NCBI GenBank assembly: GCA_037954665.1
Contig: JBBMOL010000012.1
Coordinates: 4,278,001 to 4,342,000, forward strand
Length of the DNA: 64,000 bases
Direction: 5' to 3'
Source: Laguncularia racemosa
Lineage: Eukaryota > Streptophyta > Magnoliopsida > Myrtales > Combretaceae
How positions within the stretch are numbered: the first letter of the stretch is position 1; each line of letters opens with the position of its first letter. The notes under the pieces are model-generated. The model did not search any database, had not been told where the DNA came from, and saw nothing but the letters and a program-made list of their open reading frames with translations. Made by a program: the position numbers and the translations under genes. Shown one piece after another: positions 36,401-48,400 of the stretch.

Positions 36401-39400
36401 TTAAGGTACTTCCTTGGTATTGAAGTGGCTCAATCCAGTTTCGGTACAGTTCTTTCCTAAAGAAAATATGCTTTAGATCTTCTAGAAGAAACTAAGATGC
36501 TCAATTGTAAGACTTTAGACTTTCCTATGGATCCTAATGTGAAATTATTACTAGAACAGGGAGAGTTATTTGCAGATCCTGGTAGATACCGTCGGTTGGT
36601 TGATAGACTTAGTTATCTTACTATCACTCGACCTGATATATCATTTGCGGTTAGTGTTGTTAGCCAGTTTCTTCAATCAACTTGTAACAATTATTGGAAT
36701 GCAGTTGTTAGGATTCTTAAATATATTAAGAATGCTTCAAGTAGAGGGTTATTATATGAAGATCATGGTCATTCCCAGGTAATTGGATATTGTGATGCTA
36801 ATTAGGCAGGTTCTCCATCTGATAAAAGATCTACCTTTGGTTACTGTGTGCTGATTGGAGGTAACCTATTATCATGGAAAAGTAAGAAATAAGATATTGT
36901 GGCTAGATCCAGTGCAGAAGCAGAATACCGTGCCATGGCCTTAGCAACTTGTGAGCTGATTTGGTTGAAATAGTTACTTCAAGAATTAAAGTTTTGTGAA
37001 ATATCACAAATGCAACTAATTTGTGATAATCAAGCTGCATTACACATATCCTCCAATCCAGTCTTTCATGAAAGAACTAAACATATAAAAATTGACTATC
37101 ACTTCATTCGAGAGAAGATTATCTCTAGTTGTATTATCACTAGCCATGTCAATTCAAATGATCAATTGACTGATATTTTGACTAAATCTCTTAGGGGTTC
37201 TTGTATTGGGTATATTTGTAACAAGCTTGGTGCATATGATTTATATGCTCCAGCTTGAGGGGGAATGTTATGTGTACTAGTCTCACATCCCTTAGTTTAT
37301 ACTAAGTTTGTATACCGTAATGTATACTAGTCTCACATCCTTTAGTTTATAGAATATATCAAGTGTGTATATGTATATAAATACTTGTATAGTTCAATAA
37401 AAAATATGATTTAAAGTTTCTTTTCTTTCTTTGTTTTCATCATTTCCTCTTAACAAATTTTATCAACATATCGGCTTCTTGATTTTTGGTAGGGATATGC
37501 TGTAGTCTAATACCACCTCTATTTTCTGATTTATAAAATTGCGATCAAGTCGAACATGCATATTGAATAGGGTTTTTTCATAATACTTACGGCTGATTCG
37601 CTGTCACTATGCACCGATATGTCATCAACTTGTATTTCCAAATCACTTAGTAACCTTTGAAGCCAAATCACCTAGTAAATCTCTTAAGCAATACATACTC
37701 TACCTCTACACTGCTTCTAGCAACAACTAACTGTTTTTTACTTCTCCATGTCACTAGGTTACCCAACAATTTTGTGCAAAAACTTGATGTAGATTTACCA
37801 TCTATCACATCTCTTCCCCATTTTGCATTCATAAATGCTTCAACACTATGGCATTGAGTTTTCTTAATGAACAATCCTTTACCAGTGGTTCATTTTAAAT
37901 ACCTTATAATACGATTTACTCCATCCATATAATATTTTTTAGGATCATGCATGGCTTGGCTAACCAAACTAATAATTTGAGCTGCTTGAGGTTGAGTTAA
38001 AGACAAATAAATCAGCCCACTTACTAGTGGTTGATATTGGCCCTTATCCATTATGATGCCATTCTCTAGAGCAAGACTCCTTCAATCTTGAGGAAGAGAA
38101 ATACTCATTAATGTGCACCCCCAACTTACCTGTTTCCCTTAAGAGATCTAGGAAATGTTGCCTTTGAGTATGAAGATTTCCTTCCTACTTCTTGCTACTT
38201 CCATTCCTAAGAAAAATTTGAATTCCAAGTTCTTTAATCTTAAACTCCTTTCTAATTTTCCTCTTCATCATCACCTGTGATAATAATATCATATACATGT
38301 ACAATTAAAATCGATTTTGTACCATTATTGTCCAGTTTGACAAACAGTATGTTCAACCTTAACTTTCCTATTCCCTAGCTAAATCGTAGTTTCACTAAAT
38401 TTCTTAAACCATGCTTTAGATATTTGCCATATATTAATATCATTGGCTTCTAATGTAAAATCTTATGGAATTTGTATGTAAATTTCTTCCTCCAATTCCA
38501 TTTAGGAAAGCTTTTTTTTACACCCATTTTGTGCAATGGCTGATCAAGATTTGCAACCAGAGATAATATTACCTTGATAAAATTTAATTTTGCTATTGGA
38601 GCAGATGTTTTCTCATTATCAACACCATAAATATAAGTGCAATTTTAAGCAATTAAGCATCTCTTGTATGTCTCAACACTTCTATCTGAATTGTATTTTA
38701 TACTAAAGGCACAAATACTTCATACAGCTTTCTTTCCTATTGGTATAGATCAATTATCTCTCATGTGTTTTTTCCATACAAGGCTCTCATTTCCTCTAGT
38801 ACCCACTTCTCTCCACTTTTGTTTTTCTAATAATTCCTGAATATTCCCAGGAATAACTTCTTCATCTATATGAGCTATGAATGGCCTAAATTGAGATGAC
38901 AAATTTGTATAATTCACATAGTTGGAAATGGGATATTTTGCACATGATCTCTTTAATGTTATCAAGGCTATAAGTAGTTCTGACCTATTAGTGTCCTGCT
39001 GCTCAATATCCAGATTTACCTTAAGAAGATGTACCCAACAAATTTGAGAATGATAATTAATGAATGTATCGAAACATTTGTGTCTAGAGTGAGTAAATAT
39101 TTGAGAGCGCCCCCAAATATCACTATGTACTAGATGGAGTGATTTTGGTGGTTTTTAGGGATACACATGATAGGGATTCTTTGAGAGTTTTGCCATGATG
39201 TGATATTCACACTTGAAATTACTGATTCTTTATTTTTAAATACATTTGGATACAAATAATTCATATGAGAAAATCTAGGATGACCATGATAGAAATTTTT
39301 TGATGTTACATTTGGTATGCTAAAATGGATTCAGAATGAAATTGTGATTTCGGGTTCCATTCCCTTCCTCATGTTTAGAAGCATTTTTAGAAACCGAAAT

Positions 39401-42400
39401 TGCAATTATTTGAAATCAACGACTCTAGCTTTAAGGGGGAGAAGCAGAATCGCAATTCTGCCTTTGAAGGGGTGGACTCGTGATTCTTTTCCCTCCCATT
39501 AATTATAATCATTTAATTTTTTTTTTAACTTTATTAATATATATTTATTATATCCATGAATTAATGGCATTTTCGATAAATAACACTATATACCATTTCA
39601 TTGCGTGAATGTTTCTAAACACAAGAATGGACTTAGCATTCTATTACCGATTCCATTCCATTCCGTTACAATTCATTTCATTTTGGATTATTCCTACATA
39701 TCAAACATGACATGAGAATTTTGCCACGATGCAATGTTTACACATCACACTTGAAATCACTGATTTCTTTATTCTTAAATGAATTTGGATAAAAATAGTT
39801 TGCATATGAAAATTAGGATGATCAAGATGTTTATGCCATAGCATTAAATTTGATTTAATTTTATAGAAATAAGAGATTGAGATTGAGACTTGATTTTAGA
39901 CATAGGCTTTACTCTAGATAGATAACAAAGGCCATTGTATTTGTCAGCACTATTAATCATCCTCCCTAAACTTGGTTCTACAAAACACAATGAGTTAGAA
40001 CTAAGGGAGATGATTTGGTGGTTTATCATAACAAAGGGTTAAGTTGAGTTTCGCTGAAAATTTGTTGGATCAATGCAATCTATTATGAAGTGAGATTAAC
40101 ACTTGGATTAGGAATCTGCTGAGATTCTAATTCAACAACTTGAGTGATCATTGGGCTTGTAAAGCCCTCATTGTGCTTAGATCTTTGATATGGTTTTCCA
40201 TGCAGTGTCCAGCATGTTTCTTGTGTGTGATTTGGATTGTGACAATGATCACACCAAGGTTTTCTTCGGCTTGTGGGTTAGCTCTCTCTTTGCCAAAAGT
40301 ATTGAGCTTAGAGAGGATGCCAACATAATCATGACCTAATGCCAGTGCTCTTTCCTTCTGACTTGTGCAAATGCTTCTTAAGGCTTGGAAATGGTTGTTT
40401 TCAGATAAAACGTCCCTTAATTTCATCTAGATCTGGATTCCACCCTTGTAGGAAACCAAACACCGGGTCCTTCTCTAACATTTTATTGTATATGATGCCA
40501 TCTTCTAGATATGTCCAATCAACTTCACAGATGAGATCCAATTCCTGCCAAACTTTTGTTAGTAAGTTAAAATAATCTGTCACATTCATATTATCTTGAG
40601 TGGTATGAAGCTTCAACTAAGGTTCAAAACATTGGGAGGAGTTTGCCAAATCTGAGTAGATTTCTTGGATATTTTCCCATATCTTCTTGTCTGTCTTGCA
40701 AAATAGATAAGTTCTACCCATTCTTGGCTCCATAGATTTAATCAACCATGTCATGACCATGGAGATTTTGGCTTTCCAGGCACCATACTCATCCAAACCC
40801 TGGTCTGATATAGTAAGAGTGCTGGTCAAGTATCGAAGTCTGCCTGTTTGGCGGATCACCAATTTTAATAACTGAAACCACTAGCGAAAATTCACTCTGT
40901 TCAACTTATGTTGACTGATTTGGAGTGAATGTTGGTCTCCTTGACGAAAAGTAGGTTTTGATGTTTTGGCTAGAAGGGTTAGATTTGTCCAATGTACCAA
41001 ACTTTAGTTTGGTTCCCAGAGTGATTTCTACATATATATATATATATTTCCAGGTATTACTCATATTGGATGAAATCTGGTTGACAAGGATCAAGATGAG
41101 CCGTAGTACCACGTAAAAAACTTAGAGGTGAAAATACTTGTGATATTATTGATTATTCTGGAATATTTATAAATATGATCCTGCCACCAAGAAGAGGAGT
41201 GGTGAGGCAACAAAAGGATAAACTAAGAACAGATTTAACCTGATCAGAAAAATATAAAATTCTACTCATCCTTGTCTAATCTAGAAGATAAGGAACTAAA
41301 AAGGATTTACTCTATCTAACTTCTAGCAAAAGAATCTTCTAACTAATTTAATTACAACTGGAATATAAAATTAAAAAGCTTTCCTACACAATAATCATCA
41401 GGCTATGAAGGAATGTGTTAATACTCAGGCTTGCGGAGTTCCCTCTTAAATATTTTCAAGAGGCATATACTTGTGTGATTCAAGACAATATCTCAAATTC
41501 AACAATCTTGTTCTCCTTTGAACATTTTCACCTAGGCAAAAGATAAATAAAGAGCTCCTTATACCCCTATGCGTTGTCATACATAGGGAACTCATAATTT
41601 GGAAGCACTTGATATAATGCTGCATTCCTTTTACTTTAGTGTCCACTTTTTTCAGTGGTAGTATGACTATCAGTTGTATACTATGATCTAGTTGCCCTCT
41701 GTATTTACACCCACTGACTGTGAACACTGCATAATATGATTTTGACTTGTGAAATGGATGGATAAATTACTGTCAAGTGATCAGTGCATGTATTTGATGT
41801 AGTCACACCCAGTCCTACCTGGCTGGTTCAACTGGAACCAGCCATGGGAATGGGCTGGTTTGTCATTGAAGCCCATATGAGCGGCAGCCACCCAGAAAGA
41901 CCCACTCCACTTGTCCAGGGTCAGATGGGTTCGAATTCAGTGCTCTTAAAGGAAGAAAAAGGATTCAAAATAAAGATAAAAGACTTACCTGCCTCAACAT
42001 AAGGCAGATTAGTAGGGTTGTAAATGGGATGAGTTACTTGCTAGTTACTTGAACTCAGATCGCTTTGAGCTTGGCTCGAGGTCGAGCTTGATTAGTAAAC
42101 AAGTCAAATTTAAGCTCAAAATAAAGCTTGTTTATTTAATTGAGCTGAACTTGGGCTCCTATTTAGAATCACAAGTTAGCTTGGTAGTATGCTTATTTAT
42201 ATTATTAACGAGTAGGCTTGTAAATAGGTTTATGAGCAGGCTCACAGATAAGGTTATAAGTATACTCTTGTTTATATTTTAAGCAAGCCAACTTGCGAAT
42301 AGGCTTGTGAGTAGGCCATTGTTTATATTGTTAACAAATCAATTCATAAATAAGGTCGTGAGCAGATTCTTGTTTATATTGTTAATAAGCCAACTTGTAT

Positions 42401-45400
42401 ATAGGTTAATGAGTAGGCTCGTTTATCTAAACGAACTCCTATTCAACCTCATTTATTTAAATGAGCTTGGGTTTTGGTTTGTTTAGATAAACAAACTCAG
42501 GCTCGTTTATCTAAACGAGTTGAATTTGAGTTTTAAATTTTTTAACGAGTTTGAGTTTGAGTTTGTAATTTTTAGACTCGGTAAAAACTTAGGCTCATTT
42601 ATAGCCCTTATAGACTAGGTAGTAGAACAGGAAAAAATTCTTATTTTGAAAACTAAAAACTCTCTCAAACTATAACCTATGACTTCCAAATTCAAACCAA
42701 TGTAGTCAAGTGGAGATCTTTGCGAGGAGGAAACTGATAAAGAATGGTTTTTTGTGTGATTTACTTGAGGAAGTTTCAGATTTTGATTTATTGGTAGTTG
42801 TAGGGAGGATGTTGTTGGGTGTTGCTGAGGTAGGGGGAGAAGGGCATAGTTTGAATGGGGTGAGGAAAAATGGGCCTTGGGCCATTTGTATAACAAGCAC
42901 TATGACTGTATTTAGACAATAAGAAGAAATGTATTTTATGATTACAATGTAGCTGAACTTATACCGAAGGTTCGAAATTCATATTTGTTTATGCTTTGAG
43001 GTGTTTTTGGACTATGTAGTGAAGGCTACATGAAATCTTTGTGTTTCTAATATCCTATCAATGTTGGAATTAAATATGGTCCTGTAAACATATTTTTTGT
43101 GTACATGACTGATGGGGGATCTAGGATGAATTATATTTTAATTTTTTTTATTGACCTGGGTTGAGTTTGACCCCTTATGTTTTGGGTCTGATAACATTGC
43201 ATGTATTTACTCTTTTCACTTCCAGTTGTTCTTCGATTATCTTTCGGTATTATATTGCTACATGTAAACTCAAGTTGTGCCTTTAGCATTGTTATTGTAT
43301 ACCATGGCTCAAAGGACAGTTACAGTATCATTGTGGTTGCCAATTAAAGATTTATTATGTTGTTGAGTAATATTTTATATGTCAGTTTGATATTAACATT
43401 GTCTCACTGGGGCTCCTTTCCATCTATTTGCAGACCCAAATGGCCTTCCTCTTCATTTGTTTCCTCCGATGGATTGATTACTGCCATGGCATATCGCTTA
43501 CCTCATGTTGTATGTCCCCTTCTCCTGTTATGATGACTCTCTAAGCTTGTAATAGAAGGGCCAGTAACTTTGCTGTTCTCTTAGGTCATGGGAGACCGAT
43601 CAGGCAATATTAGGTGGTGGGATGTGACTACTGGACATTCATCCTCATTTAACACTCACAGGGAGGGAATAAGAAGACTCAAGTTCTCACCTGTTGTTGC
43701 TGGAGACCGCAGCCGAGGGCGCATTGCTGTGCTGTTTTACGATAACACTTTCTCTGTTTATGATCTGGTATGCATCAACTGATGACCTACAGATGCATAT
43801 AATGGTCCTTTTCTTTTCATGCTTTCTATAGCATCACTTTTTTTTTTTTTGGGTGATTCTACAGTATCATCTTTTAAAAATGAAAATCTGAAATATAAGC
43901 TGTCTGGCATTGTATATGAGTACCCTTTTAACTGTAAATATTAAAGGTGGAACCTGTAATCTATATAAGCTTTACAAAATGACTAGTCACTAGAGCTGAC
44001 TATCAATTAATCAGACTGTTTGGCCAGAAAGGTACACTGGAAAAAGGGAATAGTTATAACTTTTTTTGGATAAATAATTAATTTTATTGCTCCAAAATGT
44101 TATACAACCATAGAGATGCAAGAAAGTTTACAACAAGATAGCATAAGCAAGAACAAAACATGGCCATTCTTACAAGGTCACATTTTGGATGTGTATGCTC
44201 TAATTTGATTCGCAATGGAACATGGCTTCGGGAGCACATCCCCTAGGCATACATTGTTACGCACTGGAATAGTTATAACTGCTTTCAACTTGGATATGTT
44301 ATTGAATTTACTTAAAAATATGTTAACAAAATCGGTAAAAGAAAAGAGTTTTAACTGATTTTTGGCTTGGATGTCCATTCATCGACCTAGGATAAGATTG
44401 AGTATATTGGGAAAAAGAACAAGCTACTAATATTATTTGGAATCGCTTCCAAGTAAAACACCAACTTTCTTCTTTCATGAAGCATTGCTTTGCCTAATTT
44501 ATTTTTATTTATTTTATTTTACTTTATTTTCTTATGTGGAGAGATGTACGGTTAAAAATTTTCTTCTCTAACCAATTTGGGATTTTCCATCCTTCCTTTT
44601 CATGTTTTCTCTCCAGGTGTCCTTTATTAATGCAATTTAAATTAGGAAAAATCATTTCTTAAATCTTGTGAGTTATTAACAATTTAAGATTAGATGTAAT
44701 AAATTAAAGAGAATAAAATGACATGGCACAAGTGGAAGCAGGTATAAAAATGAGATGGTGTTGGGAAAGAGTATGAAAATTCACCTAAATGATAGTATAG
44801 AGAAATTTGTATTCACTTTTCTTAATTACCAAAAAAGAAGAAAAAAAAAACAAGAATAATTGCATTTTTGGTTCTAATTATCAAAGAAGGAAATTTGCAT
44901 TCAAAGATGCCAAGGATTTAAAAATTGGCACCTTCTTAGGAGTAAAAGTTTAGCCAGGGTGTCCAGGATCTATAAAGCATGGTGACTCTGCATTAAAAAG
45001 CGCTCCCATTTGTTTTGTTTAGTTTGTATATATTTCCAGTTAGGGACAAGGATCATGTTCGCAGGACAGCAGCATCATCCAAAACCAGCATCTTCAGTTT
45101 GGCTCAAAGCACTTACCTGAGGATTGCCTGTTAGGTTACTGTTTAGAAGCAGTTTTAGAGAGTACTGTTTCTATTTTACTATAGTCATACCCACTCAAGA
45201 AAGGATCTTAATAACCAATTTTTTATTTTATTTGAGTAGATACTGTTGTCATCCATTTTTATATGTTTCAATGATATGTTGAGTAGGTCACATAAAAGCC
45301 CTGTTGAAAGTAAAATATGCCCTGGCTGAAACCTTAGCTTAAGCCCACTAACTCACAATCTCCTGCACTTATAGCATTAGATCATTACGTATGTTCAGGA

Positions 45401-48400
45401 TTACAACAGGCAGGGGGAACATTTGATGTGCTCCCATATATGTTCAAGAAGTGCCCCAAAATGTGGCACTTTGCCCTAGGTGGCATTTAGCCCCTCCTTC
45501 CAGAGTTTGTCTAATACTATTTATAACAATAAGAATTTCCGTACACTGATGTATAGTTCTATTTGGCACAGTATACCTCATGGTTTTGTCCTTTGTTCAG
45601 CTGCTTTTCAGGAGGTCAACCATTGTGAGTGCTCCTTAGTAAGCATGTTTGATGTTGGAGTTCCAATAAACTCTAGATTGTTACATTAAAAGGTGTTTCG
45701 ATAATTAAAGTTCTGTCATACTAGAATGACATCACGTAGGGCCCAATATCAAGAGTGATCAAGTACACTATAATGGTGCTAGAAGTATTTCTGCTATTGG
45801 AACTATAAGTGGAAGTGAGTGTGACCGGGGGGGGGGGGGGGGGGGGGGGGGAGGGGGGGAAGAGTTGCCAATTGCACTTAGAAAAGGAAAAAGAGGGTGC
45901 ATTAGATATCCAATTTCAAATTATGTGGCATATACTGGAATGCGACCTCAATTTGAAAGTAAACAGTGCAGATGTACCAAAAAATATTCATGAAGCACTT
46001 GGAAGTCCAAGATGGAAGGAATTCGTGAGGGATGAAATGAGGATAGTACATGAGAAGAAAACACGGGATCTTACTACTTTACCAAGTGGAAAGAAAGCTA
46101 TAGGGAGTAAGTAGGTGTTTAGTGTAAAGCATAAAGCTAATAGGAGTATTAAAGGATACAAGGCTAGGGTTGTAGCTCAACTATATACCCAAACTTATGG
46201 TATATATTACAAGGAGACCTTTGCTCTAGTTGCAAAACTGAATTTGATCCAAGTTCTCGTATTTAGCAGTCAATTTAGATTGGCCGCTTTATCAACTGGA
46301 TGTTAAAAATGCATTCTTAACTTAAATGTTAGGTTGGAAGAAGAGATATATATGAAGATGCCTCCAAGGGTTTGAATCCAGAAATGGAGAAGGAAAAGTG
46401 TAGACTTTACATATTCCTGTATTGTCTAAAATGATCTCCAAGGGCTTAGTTTAAGAGATTCAGTGATGCTTTAACTTGTTTTGGGTAGTCACAAGGACAA
46501 GCTGATCACACTATCTTTACTAAAACTACATTCTCATGGCTGGAAGACTTGTAATAGTGTATGCAGATGATATTACAATTACTTGTGATGACTTGATAGA
46601 AATTAAAGCCCTGAAGAGAAAGATTAAAGCTGATTTCTAAGTGAAAGAGCTGGGGGAATTAAAATATTTTTTAGGAACAAAGGCAGAGTAAGAAGCAAAC
46701 AGTGGTGGCCAGGAATAGTGTGGAGGCTGATGTAATTTGGTTGTAGAGACTCCTGAAGGATGTTTACTTATCACTGCATCATCATCCACTTATGTGTAGT
46801 GATAGTAAGTTGGCTCTCAATATTTTGAAGAACCCTATTTAACATGATTGAATGGAGCATGTGAAAATTGATCGAAGTTTTATTATATCTGAAATTGATG
46901 CATGTTTTGACCAGAGACTAGGAGGCAGATTTTCTCACAAAGTCGCTGTCCAAGCAGCTTTTTGATTCAAATCTAATCAAGCTGGGAATGATGGATGTCT
47001 GTTTTCTAGCTTGAGGGGGGAGTTTTAGTTATTGGGTTTATCTGTTAGAAAAATCAGGTTGTTAATACTTATCTAGATTAGCTTCTATCAGGATTGACTA
47101 GAAGATTGGCATATTTTTTAAAATCCTCTTCTTCTAGATTAAAAGTTATCTTCTATATTAGGAGTTATTATATATATACGTGAATTCTAATGAATAAAGT
47201 ATGCCCTTTGTATTATAATTTCTTCAGCAACAAATAATAAAACAAAAAAAATATTTGTTTTGCAATAAACACTTCCAATTGATTTGGAAACAACCTATAG
47301 CTTGATAAAGAAAGTTGAATACTACAACTGTCGCAGCTTAAGAAATTTCTGAATTACAAATAAACATTCCTAGTTATATGCATTGCTTGTATAATCCCCG
47401 ATTTGGTGTCCTAATCCTGTGCAAGCTTGAATTAGCTGGATTATGTTTGAATGCATATGTTGGAGTTACTAATTTGTGGTTGAATTCTGCTATATGCAGG
47501 ATTCACCGGACCCATTGGCTAATTCTCTTTTGCAACCTCAGTTTCCTGGAACTCTTATGCTGGAGCTTGATTGGCTATCTGTGAGATTGAATAAGAAAGA
47601 TCCACTGGTGTTATGCCTTGCTGGAGCTGACAGTAGCTTGCGCCTCATTGAGGTTAATATGTATGTCATTGTTCTGATCTGTTCTATGTCCATGAATTTT
47701 GATTTGCTTTACATCTATTATATAGATTTAGTCTAGGGGCACTTGTATTGTTGCTCCTCAAGTCTTTCTTCTATTGACTCTGCTAAGCAAGAACCCATGG
47801 ATTATAGTGAAATCTATAGTATAAAAAATGAAAATTGTGAAATTGTTTTTTCTAAGCTTCTTGTACCTTGAGTTTAGATTTACACTAGTTTCATAATATT
47901 TGTAAAATTCTAGTTCTATAATAGAATTTTGCTGTAACTCATTATCGCGTTTAGCTGCTGTACATTCTCTCTTATTAATACAAGTATTTACTTATCAAAA
48001 AAAAAAATTTGGAAGGAGTAATTTAGTAGTCCTTTCTTGCATTGTTATAACAGATGGTGCTGAGAGATTGAGCAGATGATCTGAAGAAGCCATATAGAAT
48101 ATATCTTTGAAATGCCATGACTCTAATATACATGAAGAGAGATTCTTGATCGTAATGAAAAGTATGGCCTTAGTAAATTTCAAGAATACGATGATACATG
48201 GTTCAGCTGCGCAGTTATGTGTAGGACAATTAGTGATTACTGCACATCACATGTAAACATTTAAAATGTGATCTGAGAAGTTGAATCAAATTATCCTGTT
48301 TTTTACTTTTTATTTTTTTTATTTGTTTTGACAATTTTGTATTATGAATTTGAGCCAGTTAGGATTTGTTTAGATAAATGGACAGTCATAAGGTTGTCAT

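Larger units (their letters stand above)
33575..37455 (+). mobile_element. Inner plus-strand Ty1/copia element nested in the outer copia
   Basis: LTRs are at 33575-33714 and 37266-37455, both running TGTTATG to CTTAACA, flanked by the 5-bp duplication AATTT. An exact TGGTATCAGAGC primer site follows the 5' LTR, and a purine tract (CTTGAGGGGGAA) precedes the 3' LTR. Gag, protease, integrase, partial reverse transcriptase and RNase H are recognisable, but stops and an internal deletion near 36175-36210 remove the first half of reverse transcriptase. It interrupts the outer element near the end of RNase H. By eye the LTRs differ at roughly a tenth of aligned sites, so the insertion is not recent. 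Confidence 0.93.
37456..41095 (-). pseudogene. Outer copia gag-pol relic
   Basis: Minus strand. Gag lies at 40400-40862 (VMTWLIKSMEPRMGRTYLF, later VDWTYLEDGIIYNKMLEKDP). GAG-pre-integrase lies at about 39712-39842 (LWHKHLDHPNF) and again at 39176-39306. The integrase start lies at about 39070-39150 (LVHSDIWGRSQ). The reading then jumps to the reverse transcriptase N-terminus (38750-38965; EEVIPGNIQELLEKQKWREV), showing that most of the integrase core is lost. The catalytic box reads HVYD. RNase H lies at 37668-37874 (GKSTSSFCTKLLGNLVTWRS, later VVARSSVEVEY). It is non-functional. Confidence 0.8.
32374..41388 (-). mobile_element. Outer minus-strand Ty1/copia element in intron 8
   Basis: Its 5' LTR is at 41112-41388. 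Its 3' LTR is at 32374-33491, enlarged by a LINE insertion. The perfect 5-bp duplication CAATA flanks both ends, so the element is bounded to the base. Removing the nested copia (33575-37455 plus one 5-bp duplication), the LINE fragment and the MITE leaves about 3.9 kb. Minus-strand order is gag, GAG-pre-integrase, integrase start, reverse transcriptase, RNase H. Most of the integrase core is missing, so it is internally deleted as well as full of stops. It resembles the copia at 2185-7755, with the same gag type. Confidence 0.9.
31778..43433 (+). other. Intron 8 of the WDR11-like gene, 11.7 kb, retrotransposon-filled
   Basis: Bounded by GTAAAC and TTTGCAG. About 9 kb of it is a minus-strand copia element with a plus-strand copia, a LINE fragment and a MITE nested inside. 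A dispersed repeat lies at 42014-42610. The flanking stretches 31778-32368, 41394-42013 and 42611-43433 show no other recognisable feature. Confidence 0.9.
45800..47232 (+). mobile_element. Truncated Ty1/copia fragment in intron 10
   Basis: The element lacks its 5' LTR, gag and integrase. The reverse transcriptase N-terminus lies at 45809-46306 (DVPKNIHEALGSPRWKEFV, later GSKxVFSVKHKANRSIKGYKA and YGIYYKETFALVAKLN). The catalytic region at about 46555 reads VYADDITI across a frame break. The sequence then jumps to RNase H (about 46690-46990; QTVVARNSVEADVIWL, later DSKLALNILKNPI), so the part between is deleted. A purine tract (CTTGAGGGGGGAG) at about 47011-47024 precedes a probable 3' LTR at 47025-47232. 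It is fully disabled. Confidence 0.82.

Noticed and set aside
45809..45900. Glycine-rich start of the frame at the poly-G run
   Set aside because: A homopolymer translation. The real similarity to copia reverse transcriptase starts only at about 45970.
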